NCBI GenBank assembly: GCA_028023455.1
Contig: JAQFVV010012531.1
Span: 1 to 64,000, forward strand
Source: Epiperipatus broadwayi
Lineage: Eukaryota; Onychophora; Udeonychophora; Euonychophora; Peripatidae
Direction of reading: 5' to 3'
DNA length: 64,000 bases
Of the stretch, positions 34,886 to 47,164 are shown one piece after another. Position 1 is the first letter of the stretch. Each line of letters opens with the position of its first letter. Both the position numbers and the translations under genes were made by a program. The notes below the pieces were generated by a model. It worked only from the letters and a program-made list of their open reading frames with translations, had not been told where the DNA came from and ran no database searches.

Positions 34886-36731
34886 AGCTGTAAATTGTTT
34901 AAGTAACTAAAATAACCTCTCTTATAAAAAAAACTGTTGTTAAAAATCTGGCAGAAAAGAGCATCTGTAATTAAAAAATACAGTATTCTGAAAAAGGGTT
35001 ACTAATTATTTCTTTACCAATAAGCTTCTTCGGCACAATTAAATTTAAAAAGTTGCATTTTATGAAATAGTTATGGTCTTACTTAACGCAGGAAAAATAG
35101 CACTTGACTTTCTCCTCTATCAAACAATACTTTATTAGGAACATTTTTGACAATACTTGTATATGATTCTAATATATGATGAGTAAAATATTTTTTTTAA
35201 GCAGAATAAAAAAAAAACTATTAATCATTATGTCATTATGTGTTTCACAGTAAATTTGCTTTGACCATGATAAAAGAATAAAATATTGGGTGTGTTAAAT
35301 TTAAAAAAAATGAATAAAATTATAATAAGCATTTTATTTATTTTTGTCTTATAGGAAGAAAAAATGAAAGAATAGTCAGTAAATTTAAATCCAGTTTTCT
35401 TTTCCAATCGTGGTGATATTATAAATATACTTTGAAACTTATATTCCTACTTTTACTTCTATGGTTAACTACTAAATTATGATAATAAAGATGTAATCGG
35501 GGCCAACTAAAGATGAATAGTTTAGTCAGAATAACATTTGAGTGATCATTTGCTGTTTTCAATTATTTTTTTGTTTAAACTTTTTTACATATATGTTTTA
35601 AATTTGTGTTGAAATAAAAATGCTTATGTTTATTCAAAAAATCTTCAAAAGTGAAAAATGTGGTGGAATTAAATTTAAAACGATGAAACTGGTAATCACC
35701 AATCAAATGCAGACAATTGAGGTCTTACGTTATTTTCCAGATGACCAAACTATTTATAATCAATCTAATAATATGGGTATAAATCTCATGTAATATGACT
35801 TGATTTATATTTTTAATTCTAACTATATTTTTTGCACACTTAAGTTTACTTATTGCAGTGAATTTCCAACTTTCGACGTTTCTCTATTAGATGACAGAAG
35901 GCAAGTTGCTTCACAAAAATTTATGAAAATGCTATTAAGAATATTATATTTATCTTTATCTTTATAAGTCCATTACCTTTGAAATATCGTGTATTAATAT
36001 CATCTTTTTGTATGCTTAACCAAATAATAAAAGATTGTGGGTAATAAATAGACTTTTTTTCAGATCTCAAACAGTGTTTTTTCTTTCAAATAGAATACTA
36101 ATTTAGATTTGATTTTTTTCATAAACTACAACATCAAAAGATTCAGGTACATCCATGAACGTGACACATATTTATATAAAAATGATTGATGTTAAAATTC
36201 TGACTACAGAAACTTTTACCCTTATAAATCATACTCTAATAATTTTCTATGTATAAATGCTGAGCAAAAGATAATATTATCTGGAAAACATTTTGACCCA
36301 GAACAACTGATAAATATTGATTGAGCATGAAGTGTATCTTGAGAATGATTTTCATTTTTCAGATACTTTTATTTATATCTTTTAGAAATATATATAGTAT
36401 AATGGAAGTTTTATACATAAACTAAAATATATATATGTATGTGAAGCTAAGTTACTTCCTGTGTTTATGTTTAACTCATCTGAAAGTGAAGTGAGTCCAA
36501 AATGTAGTTCTCTGTTTTTTTGAAGGATGGACTGATGAAAAACAAAGAACTTTAATATATATATATAGATTGAAATATTGCCCAATGCTATACTAATTAT
36601 GATAAATAAAATAGAAAATCATATAACATTAAAATACTAGCTAATAAACAAAATTTTACTAAAATTCTCTCATGACTATGGTGTTATCTATTAACAAATA
36701 AACCTTTTAAAATAAAATTCAACTAGATATA

Positions 36732-36735
<4 letters not shown>
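34886..36735. other. Intronic AT-rich sequence
   Basis: No gene recognised. An acceptor-like site at 35340-35355 opens a frame that stops after six codons, so it was not accepted as a DCST1 exon. Confidence 0.4.
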
Positions 36736-36739
<4 letters not shown>

Positions 36740-36770
<31 letters not shown>

Positions 36771-36781
36771 GAGAGAGAGAG
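36740..36781. repeat. Compound microsatellite (at)n(ag)n
   Basis: A run of about 13 AT units passes directly through ac into about 7 AG units. Confidence 0.9.
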
Positions 36782-36809
36782 AAAGAATAAAATAGACTTT
36801 CCATACTTC

Positions 36810-37205
36810 ACTTCAAAAACCATCTTTAATATCAAAAGATATCTTCATGAGAATAATGGTCTTAGAATAAAAAAGATCAAAAGATTTATCATCAGTGTTT
36901 TTTGACTTTTTTTTTTAATTCATTTTTTTATAAAAGATAACCTCTCCATTGTCAAATAATATTTTATGATTTGTACTCAGTTCATGAATATACATTACTG
37001 AATTATAGTACCTATTTTTAATCCTACTTTTATGAACTTTAACTCTTTCATTAAGACTTAATTTACTTGGATCTATATAAATTTTACAACTACAAGGAAT
37101 CTTATAAACTATACCAAGAATAGATTTGCTATTAATCAAATATTTGTTCTATTCAATAATGAATTAATTTAAGACCATTCTTTCAAGCAACTCTCATATC
37201 ACTCA
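36810..37205 (-). mobile_element. Penelope-like GIY-YIG fragment, left arm
   Basis: A 74-codon open piece (36915-37139) encodes GIVYKIPCSCKIYIDPSKLS. This is a GIY-YIG nuclease N-terminus with the cysteine pair typical of Penelope-like elements, followed by VKVHKSRIKNRYYNS. The YIG tripeptide is YID. It belongs to a subfamily different from the 4.5-6.9-kb pair. The arm is the reverse complement of 37235-37600. Confidence 0.65.
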
Positions 37206-37234
37206 ATAACTGATTATTTTTAAAAACCAATTAT

Positions 37235-37600
37235 CAGTTATTGGATGGTATGAAAGTTTTTTGGAAGAATGGCCTTGATTTAAACTCATTACTGAATAGT
37301 TTAAAGCTATAAATTTATAGTAAAGGTATAGTTTATAATATTTCTTCCAGTTGTTGTAAAATTTATATAGGTCAAAGTAAATTAAAGCTTAATAAAAGTG
37401 TTAAAGTTTGTAAGAATAGAGTTAAAAATAGGTATCATAACTTAGTTATGTATATTCATGAACTGAATACAGAAAATAATGATAAATCTTCTTGAATATG
37501 AGACCATCATTCTCATAAAGACATTCTTTGATATTAAAAATGTTTAGTTTGAAAAGAATTATCTGTTGATTACTCAAGATTAGTGGAGTAATATTAATAT
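37235..37600 (+). mobile_element. Penelope-like GIY-YIG fragment, right arm
   Basis: Plus-strand reading gives KGIVYNISSSCCKIYIGQSKL followed by VKNRYHNLVMYIHEL, the counterpart of the left arm at 36810-37205. The intact YIG is kept here. The 30-bp spacer around 37205-37235 joins the two head to head; even the 5' flank (cattactgaatag versus ctattcaataatg) is mirrored. Stops follow the GIY-YIG core. Confidence 0.6.
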
Positions 37601-39115
37601 GAGTTTCCTCCTAAAAATCTTTGTGCAAATAATATCTTATAAAATTCATTAGATATGTAATTTCTAACATCTTTTTCACTTTTTTAAATATCAGTAACAA
37701 TAATGTATTATATATTTGTTGTTTATATCTAGGTGAATTTCATTTGAGAAGGTTTATTTGTTAATAGATGAAACCATGGATATTAGAGAATTTTAGTAAA
37801 ATATTGTTTTTAGCTAGTATTTTAATGTTATATGATTTTCTATTATATATACACAGATAGAGAAAGGGGAATAAATTATCTAGAAAGGAAATTTGATATG
37901 AATTTTTGCCAATGGTTTTATTGATAATATACAAAAAAATATACAAGAATTATTTTTAATGTTATGAAAATGTTATGTTTAAGTTATGAAATATATTTAA
38001 TTTATTAATTTGTCACTACATAATTAAGTTGTAAATGACAATTCTCTTCATTGAAATTGGCCAATATCTAGAAATTAATTTGATAATGTGAATATAATGT
38101 TACCATTGATTACATTTTTTTTTTAATTGAATTCAAAAGCTTTCAAAGTATGTCTTCATATTTGTACATGGAATGTACACAATGACTTTTATAAATTCTG
38201 AATTTATGGTAATTGTTTTTATTAATACTATAAATTTTTTAGTCAATCATGTGAATCTTATTAGCAATTAAAATTTTTTTCAAGAAAGATATTATATCAA
38301 AAATACTTCAAATATTAATTTCTATTTATATCTATGATGATTACATTTTTCTAAGGATTATAAATATATATAGTGTATGTATATGTCTACAAAATTAGTA
38401 ATTACTATATATATATATTGTACCTATGTGTAGCTACATCATGCATTAAAAATAGAGGCATAATATAACTGCTAATAATCAACTGCATTTTAATTCTAAA
38501 ATCATTAGTAAATAAAGTGTTAAAATCAGATATAACCGTATTAATTAATAGCAATTTAATTCTAAAATCTTGATAAATAAAAAGTTAAGATTTGTTCTAG
38601 TGCATGTGTTTCTTTACATTTTCTCTCAAACAAATATTTCTGTACAAAAAAGAAATAAAAATCTTAACTGATTGTAAAAAAAATAGTTTTGGAAAAAGAG
38701 AAGGGAAAAGAAACAGTTTAAGTAAATTTATAAATTCTGTGATAAAGGTTTTAACTAACTTTCAATTTATAAAAAAAAATAAGTTCAGAATAAATTGTAG
38801 TACTAAAAAAAATAGTAATTTTTTTCTGTTTCTCTATTTCCAATCATAAATAGTAATCATAATGTTGCTCTTCCTGTGTTTATTAAAAGCAGACATTAGC
38901 AATGGGTATAAGGTAGATGTCTAATTAAGTTGCTTATTGATAAACATCTTATAGAACTTAAATGAGAGCTGGTCAATCAGCCTATATTTTGTGAAAATCA
39001 TCGGAATGTGTATATGCACTCTGAAAATTAGAAAAAAGAAAGAATGCATAAGAAATTAAATATGTGATGTTTTTATATTTTGTACATATATATAATATAT
39101 AAATATTTGAATATT
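37601..39115. other. Intronic AT-rich sequence
   Basis: No gene recognised. The 81-codon frame at 38604-38849 is lysine, asparagine and serine rich without family motifs. Confidence 0.4.
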
Positions 39116-39120
39116 TGAAA

Positions 39121-39480
39121 ACCAGGTACTCTTCACAAACCTGGGATCTTAATTTAAGTATAGAGGATTTGAACTCAGATTTTCAAGCACCCTTCAACTA
39201 TCCACACTATCTCATACAACTGATACACATGACCACACACATGTAGAAAAGATTAATAATTACCAATATACGTATTTCATGCTAAACCAGCACTCATCAG
39301 TTGGTCCAGATTATCATCTCCCACACATATATATAATCAATGCTCAGTTTATATTAAGATAGCAAATCTTCATACTTTAATGGACAGGCTTCAATCCACT
39401 GCAACCTCCAACTTTTCAGCCATCCATATCATTGAAAATATGATGATGAAAACTCAAACCCCATGCTGATGCTATATATA
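39121..39480 (-). mobile_element. Hammerhead-bearing tRNA-like repeat, about 1.5 units
   Basis: Minus-strand order: a weak tRNA-like block (tggatggctgaaaag, near 39418), about 110 bp of unique spacer, an intact hammerhead (39262-39305), then a better tRNA-like block with A box TGGATAGTTGAAGGG and B box GAGTTCAAATCC (39165-39205). The two tRNA-like blocks are 223 bp apart, suggesting a tandem unit of that size with one ribozyme per unit. The spacer is shared with the copy at 41131-41460. This combination recalls schistosome hammerhead SINEs and retrozymes. Confidence 0.65.
39262..39305 (-). ncRNA. Hammerhead ribozyme, intact consensus
   Basis: Reading the minus strand: ACCAA (stem I), CUGAUGA (core), GUGC-loop-GCAU (stem II, four pairs including G-U), GAAA (core), UAC-GUA (stem III with no loop), UA (cleavage site of NUH type), UUGGU (stem I, five pairs with ACCAA). 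Every invariant core base is present. The very short, loop-less stem III is typical of hammerheads in metazoan retroelements, which often cleave best as dimers. Cleavage is predicted between 39267 and 39266. Confidence 0.8.
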
Positions 39481-41130
39481 TATATAATTAGTTTCCAACC
39501 AGTAACCACCTAAATATTCACAGTAAATATAGCAACCAATATTTTTAACTGCTGTCAAGGCAACCTTCACACTTTTAATAGCAAGAATGGAATATATGAT
39601 AAATATTTAACAAATGGTTTACTTAGAACTTTTGCAGTCCATGCTTTGACTGCATGGTGCTCCATAAAAGAAAAAAAGTGAAATGTTTAGCTTGAATAAC
39701 TTAAAATTTAAAAAAATTCTTAATTTGTTCTATTACAGCTCCATCATACATAAATACTTATGTGAATCTTAACAAGAGAAAAGAAAGATATACTGAGAAT
39801 AACCACTAAAAACATGGACTAATCTATGAAAAAATGCTTTGATATATTTTGTTAATTAACAAAACCCATAAATTTTCAAAAAAAAACTAGATGGATAAAA
39901 TTGTTTGATTATAAACTGCATAGAAGTTACTAATGGATTAAGAACTCATTTTAAACTCATGATCAAATGAAAAATGTATTTCAAAACTCCATGAACAAAT
40001 GGAAAAAAATAATTGGTCTGGTCAAGGATTGTTATCACTGGACAAATGTAATAGTTTTATTTTTTTCTGGAATAACTATGATTTGCTGATAAAGGACGAA
40101 GAAAAGATTCAAATAACAAAAAGATAAAGACTCAATATAAGAGTTATCATTTACTTTGTCACTATATTTATAGACATATATAAACATTGTTTTTTTTGTT
40201 CTCAGTTAATTATTAAGCAAAATCATTTTATATCAATCCACCTATTCTAAATATTACATATATTTTACTTTAGAATAAGGTGTGTGTTTTTGTTTTGTAT
40301 TTTTTTATATGTGTGTACATTATCTATTATAATATGATTATTATTATTCATAGGTATAATTTCATCCTTGATGTAGCATCTGGGTAATAAAATAGCTATT
40401 ATTTTTTAGTATGTGTATATACTTAATTTTTAAAAAAAGAAGATAATGCAATATTATTGTTATACAGTTATGATAAGCTTATAATATTAAGTGTATGAGA
40501 GGTTGTAAAACAACCTGCATGTTACTGCCAAAATAAAACTTATTTTTATCTGTTTTTCCATGTTCACTTTTCTTCTATTTATTTCATCAAGTTAATTAAG
40601 TAGTGCAACATTACTAGAGAGTTTCAAAAGTCCCAAAGCTGTGACTTGGATCTAACAGAATTTCTTCAAAGAGCATAAGTTTAAACTTACATTTTCCTGA
40701 AAGTTTGTGATGATAGTGTTTTAATTGTATTTATATATTGGACTATTTTTGTCATCTAATATGAGTATTGAATGTCTTTAAAAAAAATTAACTTTATTTA
40801 AATACCCCAAATACATTCACTTGTTAGTAATAGCACACAGATTAATATATGCACTAGTGGTGACATTCTGGATGTATGATAATATTACCAGCCAGAACTA
40901 ATAAATCTTTTGGTGATCTTATGTAGTATAGTTTATATTCATATAATGAATAGGAAATATTACTGTGTGAAGTTAACATTATCAACAATAGGCTTTAAGC
41001 TGATAATGTTACTCAATATGCTCATCATAGTGTATGATTGGGCTAATAGGCCAGTTACCATTGTGACCAAGTGTGGTGGTAGTGTAGAGAGATTCATTTT
41101 ACAATATATATATATATTGTAATACATTGT
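39481..41130. other. Intronic AT-rich sequence
   Basis: No gene recognised. Confidence 0.4.
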
Positions 41131-41460
41131 ATAGGCTTAAACCTGCATTTATATATGTAAAATATGCAGGATTCCAACTCAGACTTTTACATGACCCACT
41201 ACTCTCAGTGCCATCTCATATTGCTGACCCACCTAATCACACACATGTTGAAAAGATAAATAATCACCAATATACATATTTCATGCTAAACCAGCAATCA
41301 TCAGTTGGTCTAGATCACTGTCCTCACACATATATACAATCAGTGCTCAGCTTTATATTAAGATAGCCAATCTTCATACTTTAATGGACAGGTTTCAAAC
41401 TACTCCGACTCACAACTCTTCAGCCTTCCATTTCATTGAAAATCTGATGATGGAATGTTC
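41131..41460 (-). mobile_element. Hammerhead-bearing tRNA-like repeat, second copy
   Basis: Collinear with 39121-39480 over the spacer (shared blocks include ccattaaagtatgaagatt and gctatcttaatataaa on the minus strand), the ribozyme and the flanking tRNA-like block. The B box is degraded here (GAGTTGGAATCC). Plus-strand open frames across it are read-through. Confidence 0.65.
41266..41309 (-). ncRNA. Hammerhead ribozyme, near-intact
   Basis: Same 44-nt layout as 39262-39305: ACCAA, CUGAUGA, stem II UUGC-loop-GCAU (outer pair now U-U), GAAA, UAU-GUA stem III with a U-G closing pair, UA, UUGGU. The core is unchanged; the stems are slightly weaker. Confidence 0.7.
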
Positions 41461-42963
41461 AAAGCCGAATCATGAGAATAACTGCTTGGTCACTTGATTA
41501 TTAGGAATAAAACCCTGGGAGAATGATTACATGCTCATCTATGACGAGTGGGTGTCTGTGTACAAGGTGGAGTGATCATAATCTAAAATGTTATTCTATT
41601 TGATTATACCATGGACAATGACCATATTAAACTTTACACCAAGAATAATTCTTCATATTTCTTGATCACCATCCAACCCCCAGATATATTTTATTGTTCT
41701 ATAGTTAGGTGTTTAAGCTAATTTTTGTTAGAAATGTTAAATCAAAATATTTTTATTCTATATATTTAAATAAAATATTTGTCAAATGAAAAATTAATGA
41801 GAAAATGATTCTTTAAATTAATAACAAACAATTTATTTACAACAATAACAATAAAATGTAAACAACTTAATATTTTTTATATTTACATAATTAATGAAAT
41901 GAAACATATATGAGGAAAAAAACTTTAGAATTGAACTGAGAAATCAATCAAGCATATACTGTATTTTTGATTTCCCCCAAAACTTCAATTGATTTTTAGT
42001 CTCAAGGTTAATAATAATAATAAAAAAAATTTATGACAATACAAATGAATGTTTTAAATTCTTTTATATCATGTGACTTTATTCTTATGATGATGATGAT
42101 GATATCAATGTGTTAATTTTAATGCAAGAAGAAAATTATTTTTTTATAAATATTTATTACCAAATCATTTAAAATAGTTTTATCAATTTTTTCTTAGGTT
42201 TAATTTAGATGTTGAGTTCAACACATATGTAATGTTTTTTTTCTTTTTTTTTCCATGTTTAATATATTTGTCAATTTGCCATTAAGATGTCTGGCTATTA
42301 TTCATATATTTCCTTGACTTCACATACACATACTAGAAGCTAGCAGATTCTTCTGACATTTCCTCTAATTGTGCTTAATAAGTGTTCAGTATGTATACAG
42401 ATTCTTCTTCCTTGGTACATTTTTTGTAATCCATTGTTCATTTCTTCTCAACTTCTTTATTTTATTAAATAAATGTCATGTGTAAATACAGCAACAGCAA
42501 ATAAATCCATCAATTGTAGATTTAATTAGGCATTTAGTTCCAGCACATGGTTATCACATTTCCACAAAAACTACATTTTTAGAAAGCTGTAATAAGCACT
42601 CCAACTCTATTTTTTCACATCATGGTAAATAAATTGGAATAGGACTGAATACAAATCATTTTTATAGCAGCTAATTTGTCCACTATGGCTGACAGAAATG
42701 GTTTTTCTTGTTATCTAGAAACAGTTAAAATTCCCATACCAACAATATAATATTTTCCCATAATCTGCATTCATATTTTTTTTCATTAATATTTAAAATT
42801 TTTACAAATATTTAATTTTATTTTCAATCAAATTTTAAAAATAAATAAAAAACAAACTTTTCATTTCTTACATATTTATTTTTTCTTTTAATTTGTTAGC
42901 ATATATGATTTTCTTTTTTAAAAAAAATTAAACCTTTAAAAAGTTTTGAACAAATAATAATCT
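41461..42963. other. Intronic AT-rich sequence
   Basis: No gene recognised; a short (gat)n run at about 42088-42104. Confidence 0.4.
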
Positions 42964-42971
42964 CTTTTTAT

Positions 42972-44332
42972 GGTTGTTTTACAATAGCGTATTGAAACCA
43001 TCATAGGATGGGCTTTGTTTGTAAACAAAGATAAATATAATGTTTATGGAGCCACCAGGTTTGTTTATTATCACATTTCAAAGTAAAGTTAATATCAAAT
43101 ACATTTTTGAACACACAACAACAACAAAAAATATGCAGAAATCAAAAAATTGAATTTAAAAAAGTACTTAATTTTTTTTGTTGTTATTCTTTTCATTACT
43201 TATATTTTTTGGGGGCCGGGAATTCTTTTTTTTTTTTTTATATGTATGTTTTTGATCTTGTTGATCACATTTAACCAAAACTACTATCTATAAAATAACA
43301 ATTTTTGGAATAAAAACAACAACAACAAAAAAAAAAAGAGCACATCTATCAAAATAAATTTTAAAAAGCAGTTCCTTCCTTTTTATTCTTCTCATTACTT
43401 ACATTTTTTGTTTTTAAGGCAGTGGTCAGGTATTCTATGATAAAATCAGCTTCTTTTCTTTTTGATATTTTTGTTGTTTTATAATAAATTACAAATACCA
43501 AATCAATTTCCATTTAACGGTAGCAAACATTTACAACTGAAAGGTCCAACTTTGGGAACAAGGAGGGGTGGGGGTGGGTGGTTCCAATTGCTAAGTGAAC
43601 GTAATGCTCCGACTCGAAGGTTGACCAACTTTTTACCCGTAATTACCAAAAACCACATCAATATATATACAGCAATTCAAAGCTTTTAGGGCTATTCAGG
43701 AACAGCACACATGCAGCTTCAAATCCCTCTTTTGTTTGATAAGCTGGTTCCAGCAGCAGCAGTCAGAGAATCTTTGACATTTGGAGGAGCAAGTTTTCTG
43801 ATTTCAGCCGTTTGATGAAGCTCACCATTGTTTTCGCAGAAACAGGATTTAGAGCATGATTTCATTCCGAATCATGCTTGTACCTACACTTGGTGAATTC
43901 TTTGAGCAGGAAATGGGCAGGCACGCATGAGACTCTGCTGATAATTGTTAGTAGACATTCCAAAAGATGGCAGATAGAGGGGGAGGTGGTCTTAATGAAT
44001 ATTAAAATAGTTTTGACACTCGGAATTCCAGACACCCTCACCTGATACTGCAGTCAAAAGTGAAATGTGATCGCACATCGAAAATGCTTAGCACAAATCT
44101 GAGCTGTAAGCTGACACAATAGCTTCTGTGGCAGATTTGATGTCATGTTTCTGTGCATTAGCATAGAAATAGACACTTAGCAGCCACTCCGTACCGACGA
44201 ACTATTTCTAGGCTTACGCATTAGAAATAGAATATTCGCTAGTGGTGGTAGGCCACCTAAATGGCATATTTCTGTGTGCTATCACAGAAATAATGCCCTC
44301 CTGCATTTTCAACATGCTATTGTAAAACAACC
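42972..44332. mobile_element. Non-autonomous TIR DNA transposon (hAT-like), copy 2
   Basis: Starts GGTTGTTTTACAATAGCG and ends GCTATTGTAAAACAACC, with an exact 8-bp duplication CTTTTTAT on both sides (42964-42971 and 44333-44340). Length is 1361 bp. It aligns along its whole length with the copy at 14492-15726, differing by indels, chiefly in the AT-rich left half. The three subterminal palindromes are kept at 44149-44170, 44201-44230 and 44269-44294. Its flanks are unrelated to those of copy 1, confirming transposition rather than segmental duplication. No transposase is encoded. Confidence 0.87.
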
Positions 44333-44340
44333 CTTTTTAT

Positions 44341-45570
44341 TTATATTCAGAAGTTATATGTGTGAACTACGACAGAAAAATTACAATATAATAAGCTCTC
44401 TGTCCAAAAAACAAATTGAATTAATCAGTCAACAGAGTACTACAACAAAATAATAATAATAATTCACTATCCTTGGTGATAGTATGGCGTTATTTACTAT
44501 ATTTTAGCATAATTTATTACATCATCTTAGTGTTAGAGTTTAGAGTTGTGTAATGAACTTTAAAGTATTTGTGGGTATAAAATCATATATATATTATAAC
44601 CTCTCTGATGTTGATCACCTGCATAGCTTTTAAAAATAAATACAAAAAGTTATTGTTTTAAAACTCTGTAAAAAGTTTAATTTATTTACTTTTAAAACAA
44701 ATCTTAATATTTCTACAAATTGAAACAAAATAATTTATAAAAAATGAAAAGGTTATGTCTTTGTTTATTTCTAAAATAATATTTCAAAAATAAAATTATT
44801 TTCATATTAAGTATAAATATAAAAAAAAAAATAAACCTAATAAAACAAATACTTAATTCAGATTTTTCAATGGTTGCTATGGTATTTAGATGATTGCCAG
44901 ACAAAAATAAATTAAATTATTGTCTGCTAAAAAAATTGAGATCAGTTTTTTCTTCTTTATGCTTCTTATAAAATTAGAGCTATGAAAATGATTGAATTCT
45001 TATATATTTATAATGACAGAGTAAGATTTTAATTGAATAAGTGCATCTTTACAGAAATTTAATATTCTTCAAGGAGCTATAATAATATTCTATAATACTG
45101 AATAATGCCTTATTATATCTACCAATGCTAAATTATATTTGCAGATGCTGCAACAAAATTGGAAAATTAAATAAATAAATAAATTTAGAAATCAACTACA
45201 GATTATAAGAAGAAATCACTGTTGAAGACAAGTATTAACATATTTTAGACATCTTTGATTTCTTTAACTACAAAAAAATATTTTTTCAGAAAAAAAATTC
45301 TTTAAGTTGATAAATTTAGACCTAAAACTATGAGGATATTTTCATTATAACCATGCATTTCATTTTAAATTAATATATCAAATTACTGTCTAAAAATTTT
45401 GAGCTCAACAGAAACAAAAATAAAATAAATTTGGTAAGAAGTTTTAGAGTGACTTTATTGAATGAATAATAGTTTGAATTATAAAATCAAAAGAGATTTT
45501 ACTTTTCAAAATGTAAATTTTCTATTTAATATTTTAAATACATGTATAATTTGTATACTTGGAGTTTAGA
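44341..45570. other. Intronic AT-rich sequence
   Basis: No gene recognised; the 63-codon minus frame at 44713-44904 is low-complexity. Confidence 0.4.
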
Positions 45571-45677
45571 TGTAATATAGGGGTTTGAACACAGACTTTC
45601 AAGCTCTCTTCAGCTATCCATTCTATCTCATATAACTGATAAACTTGATCACAGCTGTGAAATATATAACTGTCCTC

Positions 45678-45715
45678 CAATATATGTATTTTATGCTGAA
45701 CCATCAGTTGGTCCT
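45678..45715 (-). ncRNA. Hammerhead remnant with internal deletion
   Basis: Stem I sequences and CUGAUG are present, but the end of that box and the 5' strand of stem II are deleted and GAAA has become AAAA. Inactive. Confidence 0.55.
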
Positions 45716-45717
45716 AG

Positions 45718-45761
45718 ACCAAATGATGAATGCTAGTTCAGCATGAAATACATATATTGGA
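45718..45761 (+). ncRNA. Hammerhead copy with one core substitution
   Basis: ACCAA, AUGAUGA (first core base changed from C), AUGC-loop-GCAU perfect stem II, GAAA, stem III with a C-A mismatch, UA, UUGG. Probably weakened or dead. Confidence 0.6.
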
Positions 45762-45809
45762 AAATAGTTATCTGTGTGACATGTGTGGTCATGGGTATCA
45801 CTTGTATGG

Positions 45810-45850
45810 ACCAAGTAATGAGTGCTGGTTTAGCATGAAATATATATAGA
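45810..45850 (+). ncRNA. Hammerhead copy with two core substitutions
   Basis: ACCAA, GUAAUGA (two core changes from CUGAUGA), GUGC-loop-GCAU stem II, intact GAAA, then the stem III and stem I side lost into a (tatata) run. Inactive. It sits 92 bp after the copy at 45718-45761, showing a tandem ribozyme arrangement. Confidence 0.55.
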
Positions 45851-45958
45851 CATAGATATAGATATATAGGAAAACATTTATCTGTTTTACATGTGTGGTC
45901 ATGGATATCAGTTGATGAGATAGAATGGATAGCTGAAGGGAGCTTGATAAATCCCCTA

Positions 45959-47160
45959 CATTTTCCATTTAAGTAAAAATAAATTAATGTATTGATTTTT
46001 TTTCTTAATTATATAGATAAACTCAGAGATATAATTGAATGTATACAATAATTCTTTTTGCTGATGAAGCAGCCATATTGAATATTTAAATAATTATGTT
46101 AAACCACAAATTTTATAATAACTTAAGTTTGCATTATTCAAAAATCACATAATAAGTAATGTTTGAAGCATAAAACATCAAAGAATATAATGAAGCTGAA
46201 AAAATATAGCCATTGATATTCAAAGTAATAAAAAAAAGAAAAATAAATTAATTTTTCTAAAAATTATTTTCATATTATTTCATAAATATTATTTTTTCAT
46301 GATTAGATTTTAAAACTACAATTTTATCAATATGTTAGTTTCATTCCTCATTAAATTTTTAAGAAAATGATGTATAATACGACTTGCCTAAGGAATTCCA
46401 TAACTTCAAGACTTCAAGGAATAATGATATTATTATCTTTCCATTTTTCCTAGTAGCTCTTCAAAATCTTTTTCCATACAGGGATTTGCAACAAATATGT
46501 CATCTCTGATAACAAGTAGTTAATATTGATCAATAATTAGTATAATTTGAATATTATAATAAAGAACTTCAATAAAGTTTGTAATTTATTTAAAAATTAA
46601 TCATTAATATTTATATTAGAAAAAAATAGAAGGAAAAATTAAAAAAAAAAACATTTTTCATTATAAATAAATTTTTTTATTTATTAATAATGTAGTAATC
46701 ACTACTAAAAATTATTATATACAAAATAAAATAACAAAACAAAATAATAAAAACAACTTATATATAAACTAAAAAATTATAGATGAAATTATTTAAAAAA
46801 GCAAACAAAGATAAAATTATACATAAAATTAGTGTAAAAAGCAAACCAAAATAATATAATTATGAAATTAGAATAGAATATTTAAAAAATTCATTGTAGT
46901 GGTGATGATTTCAGAATATGACCAATTCATATCCCATGTTCAATGCAGCTAAACTAAAAAAAGGGTTTAGAGTCAGTGCTATATAGTATATTAATAATAA
47001 TACTCTTTATTATTTATCCTATCTGTCATCAGCTTATGGGAAACACTTCATCTTGTTAGATAGATTATACCTAACATATAAAATCAAGTGATTCTACAAA
47101 ATGATAGCTTACAATTAAAATAATCCTGCAGCCAAATATAAATACAACTTACCAATTAGA
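45959..47160. other. Intronic AT-rich sequence
   Basis: No gene recognised. The left inverted terminus and TTAA target of the piggyBac element may be here but could not be fixed. Confidence 0.35.
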
Positions 47161-47164
47161 GCTG

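Larger units (their letters stand above)
45577..45958. repeat. Fold-back form of the hammerhead tRNA-like repeat
   Basis: The left end (45577-45715) is a minus-strand copy: tRNA-like block, then a hammerhead remnant. The right part (45716-45958) is plus-strand with two hammerhead remnants 92 bp apart, then the tRNA-like block (gatagctgaagggagc). The outer ends pair as inverted repeats (aggggtttg with aaatcccct). No other locus in the window has three ribozyme relics. Confidence 0.65.

Noticed and set aside
35341-35376. Possible fourth DCST1-like exon after the acceptor ttgtcttatag
   Set aside because: The frame stops after six codons (EEKMKE) and no polyadenylation context or homology supports a terminal exon.
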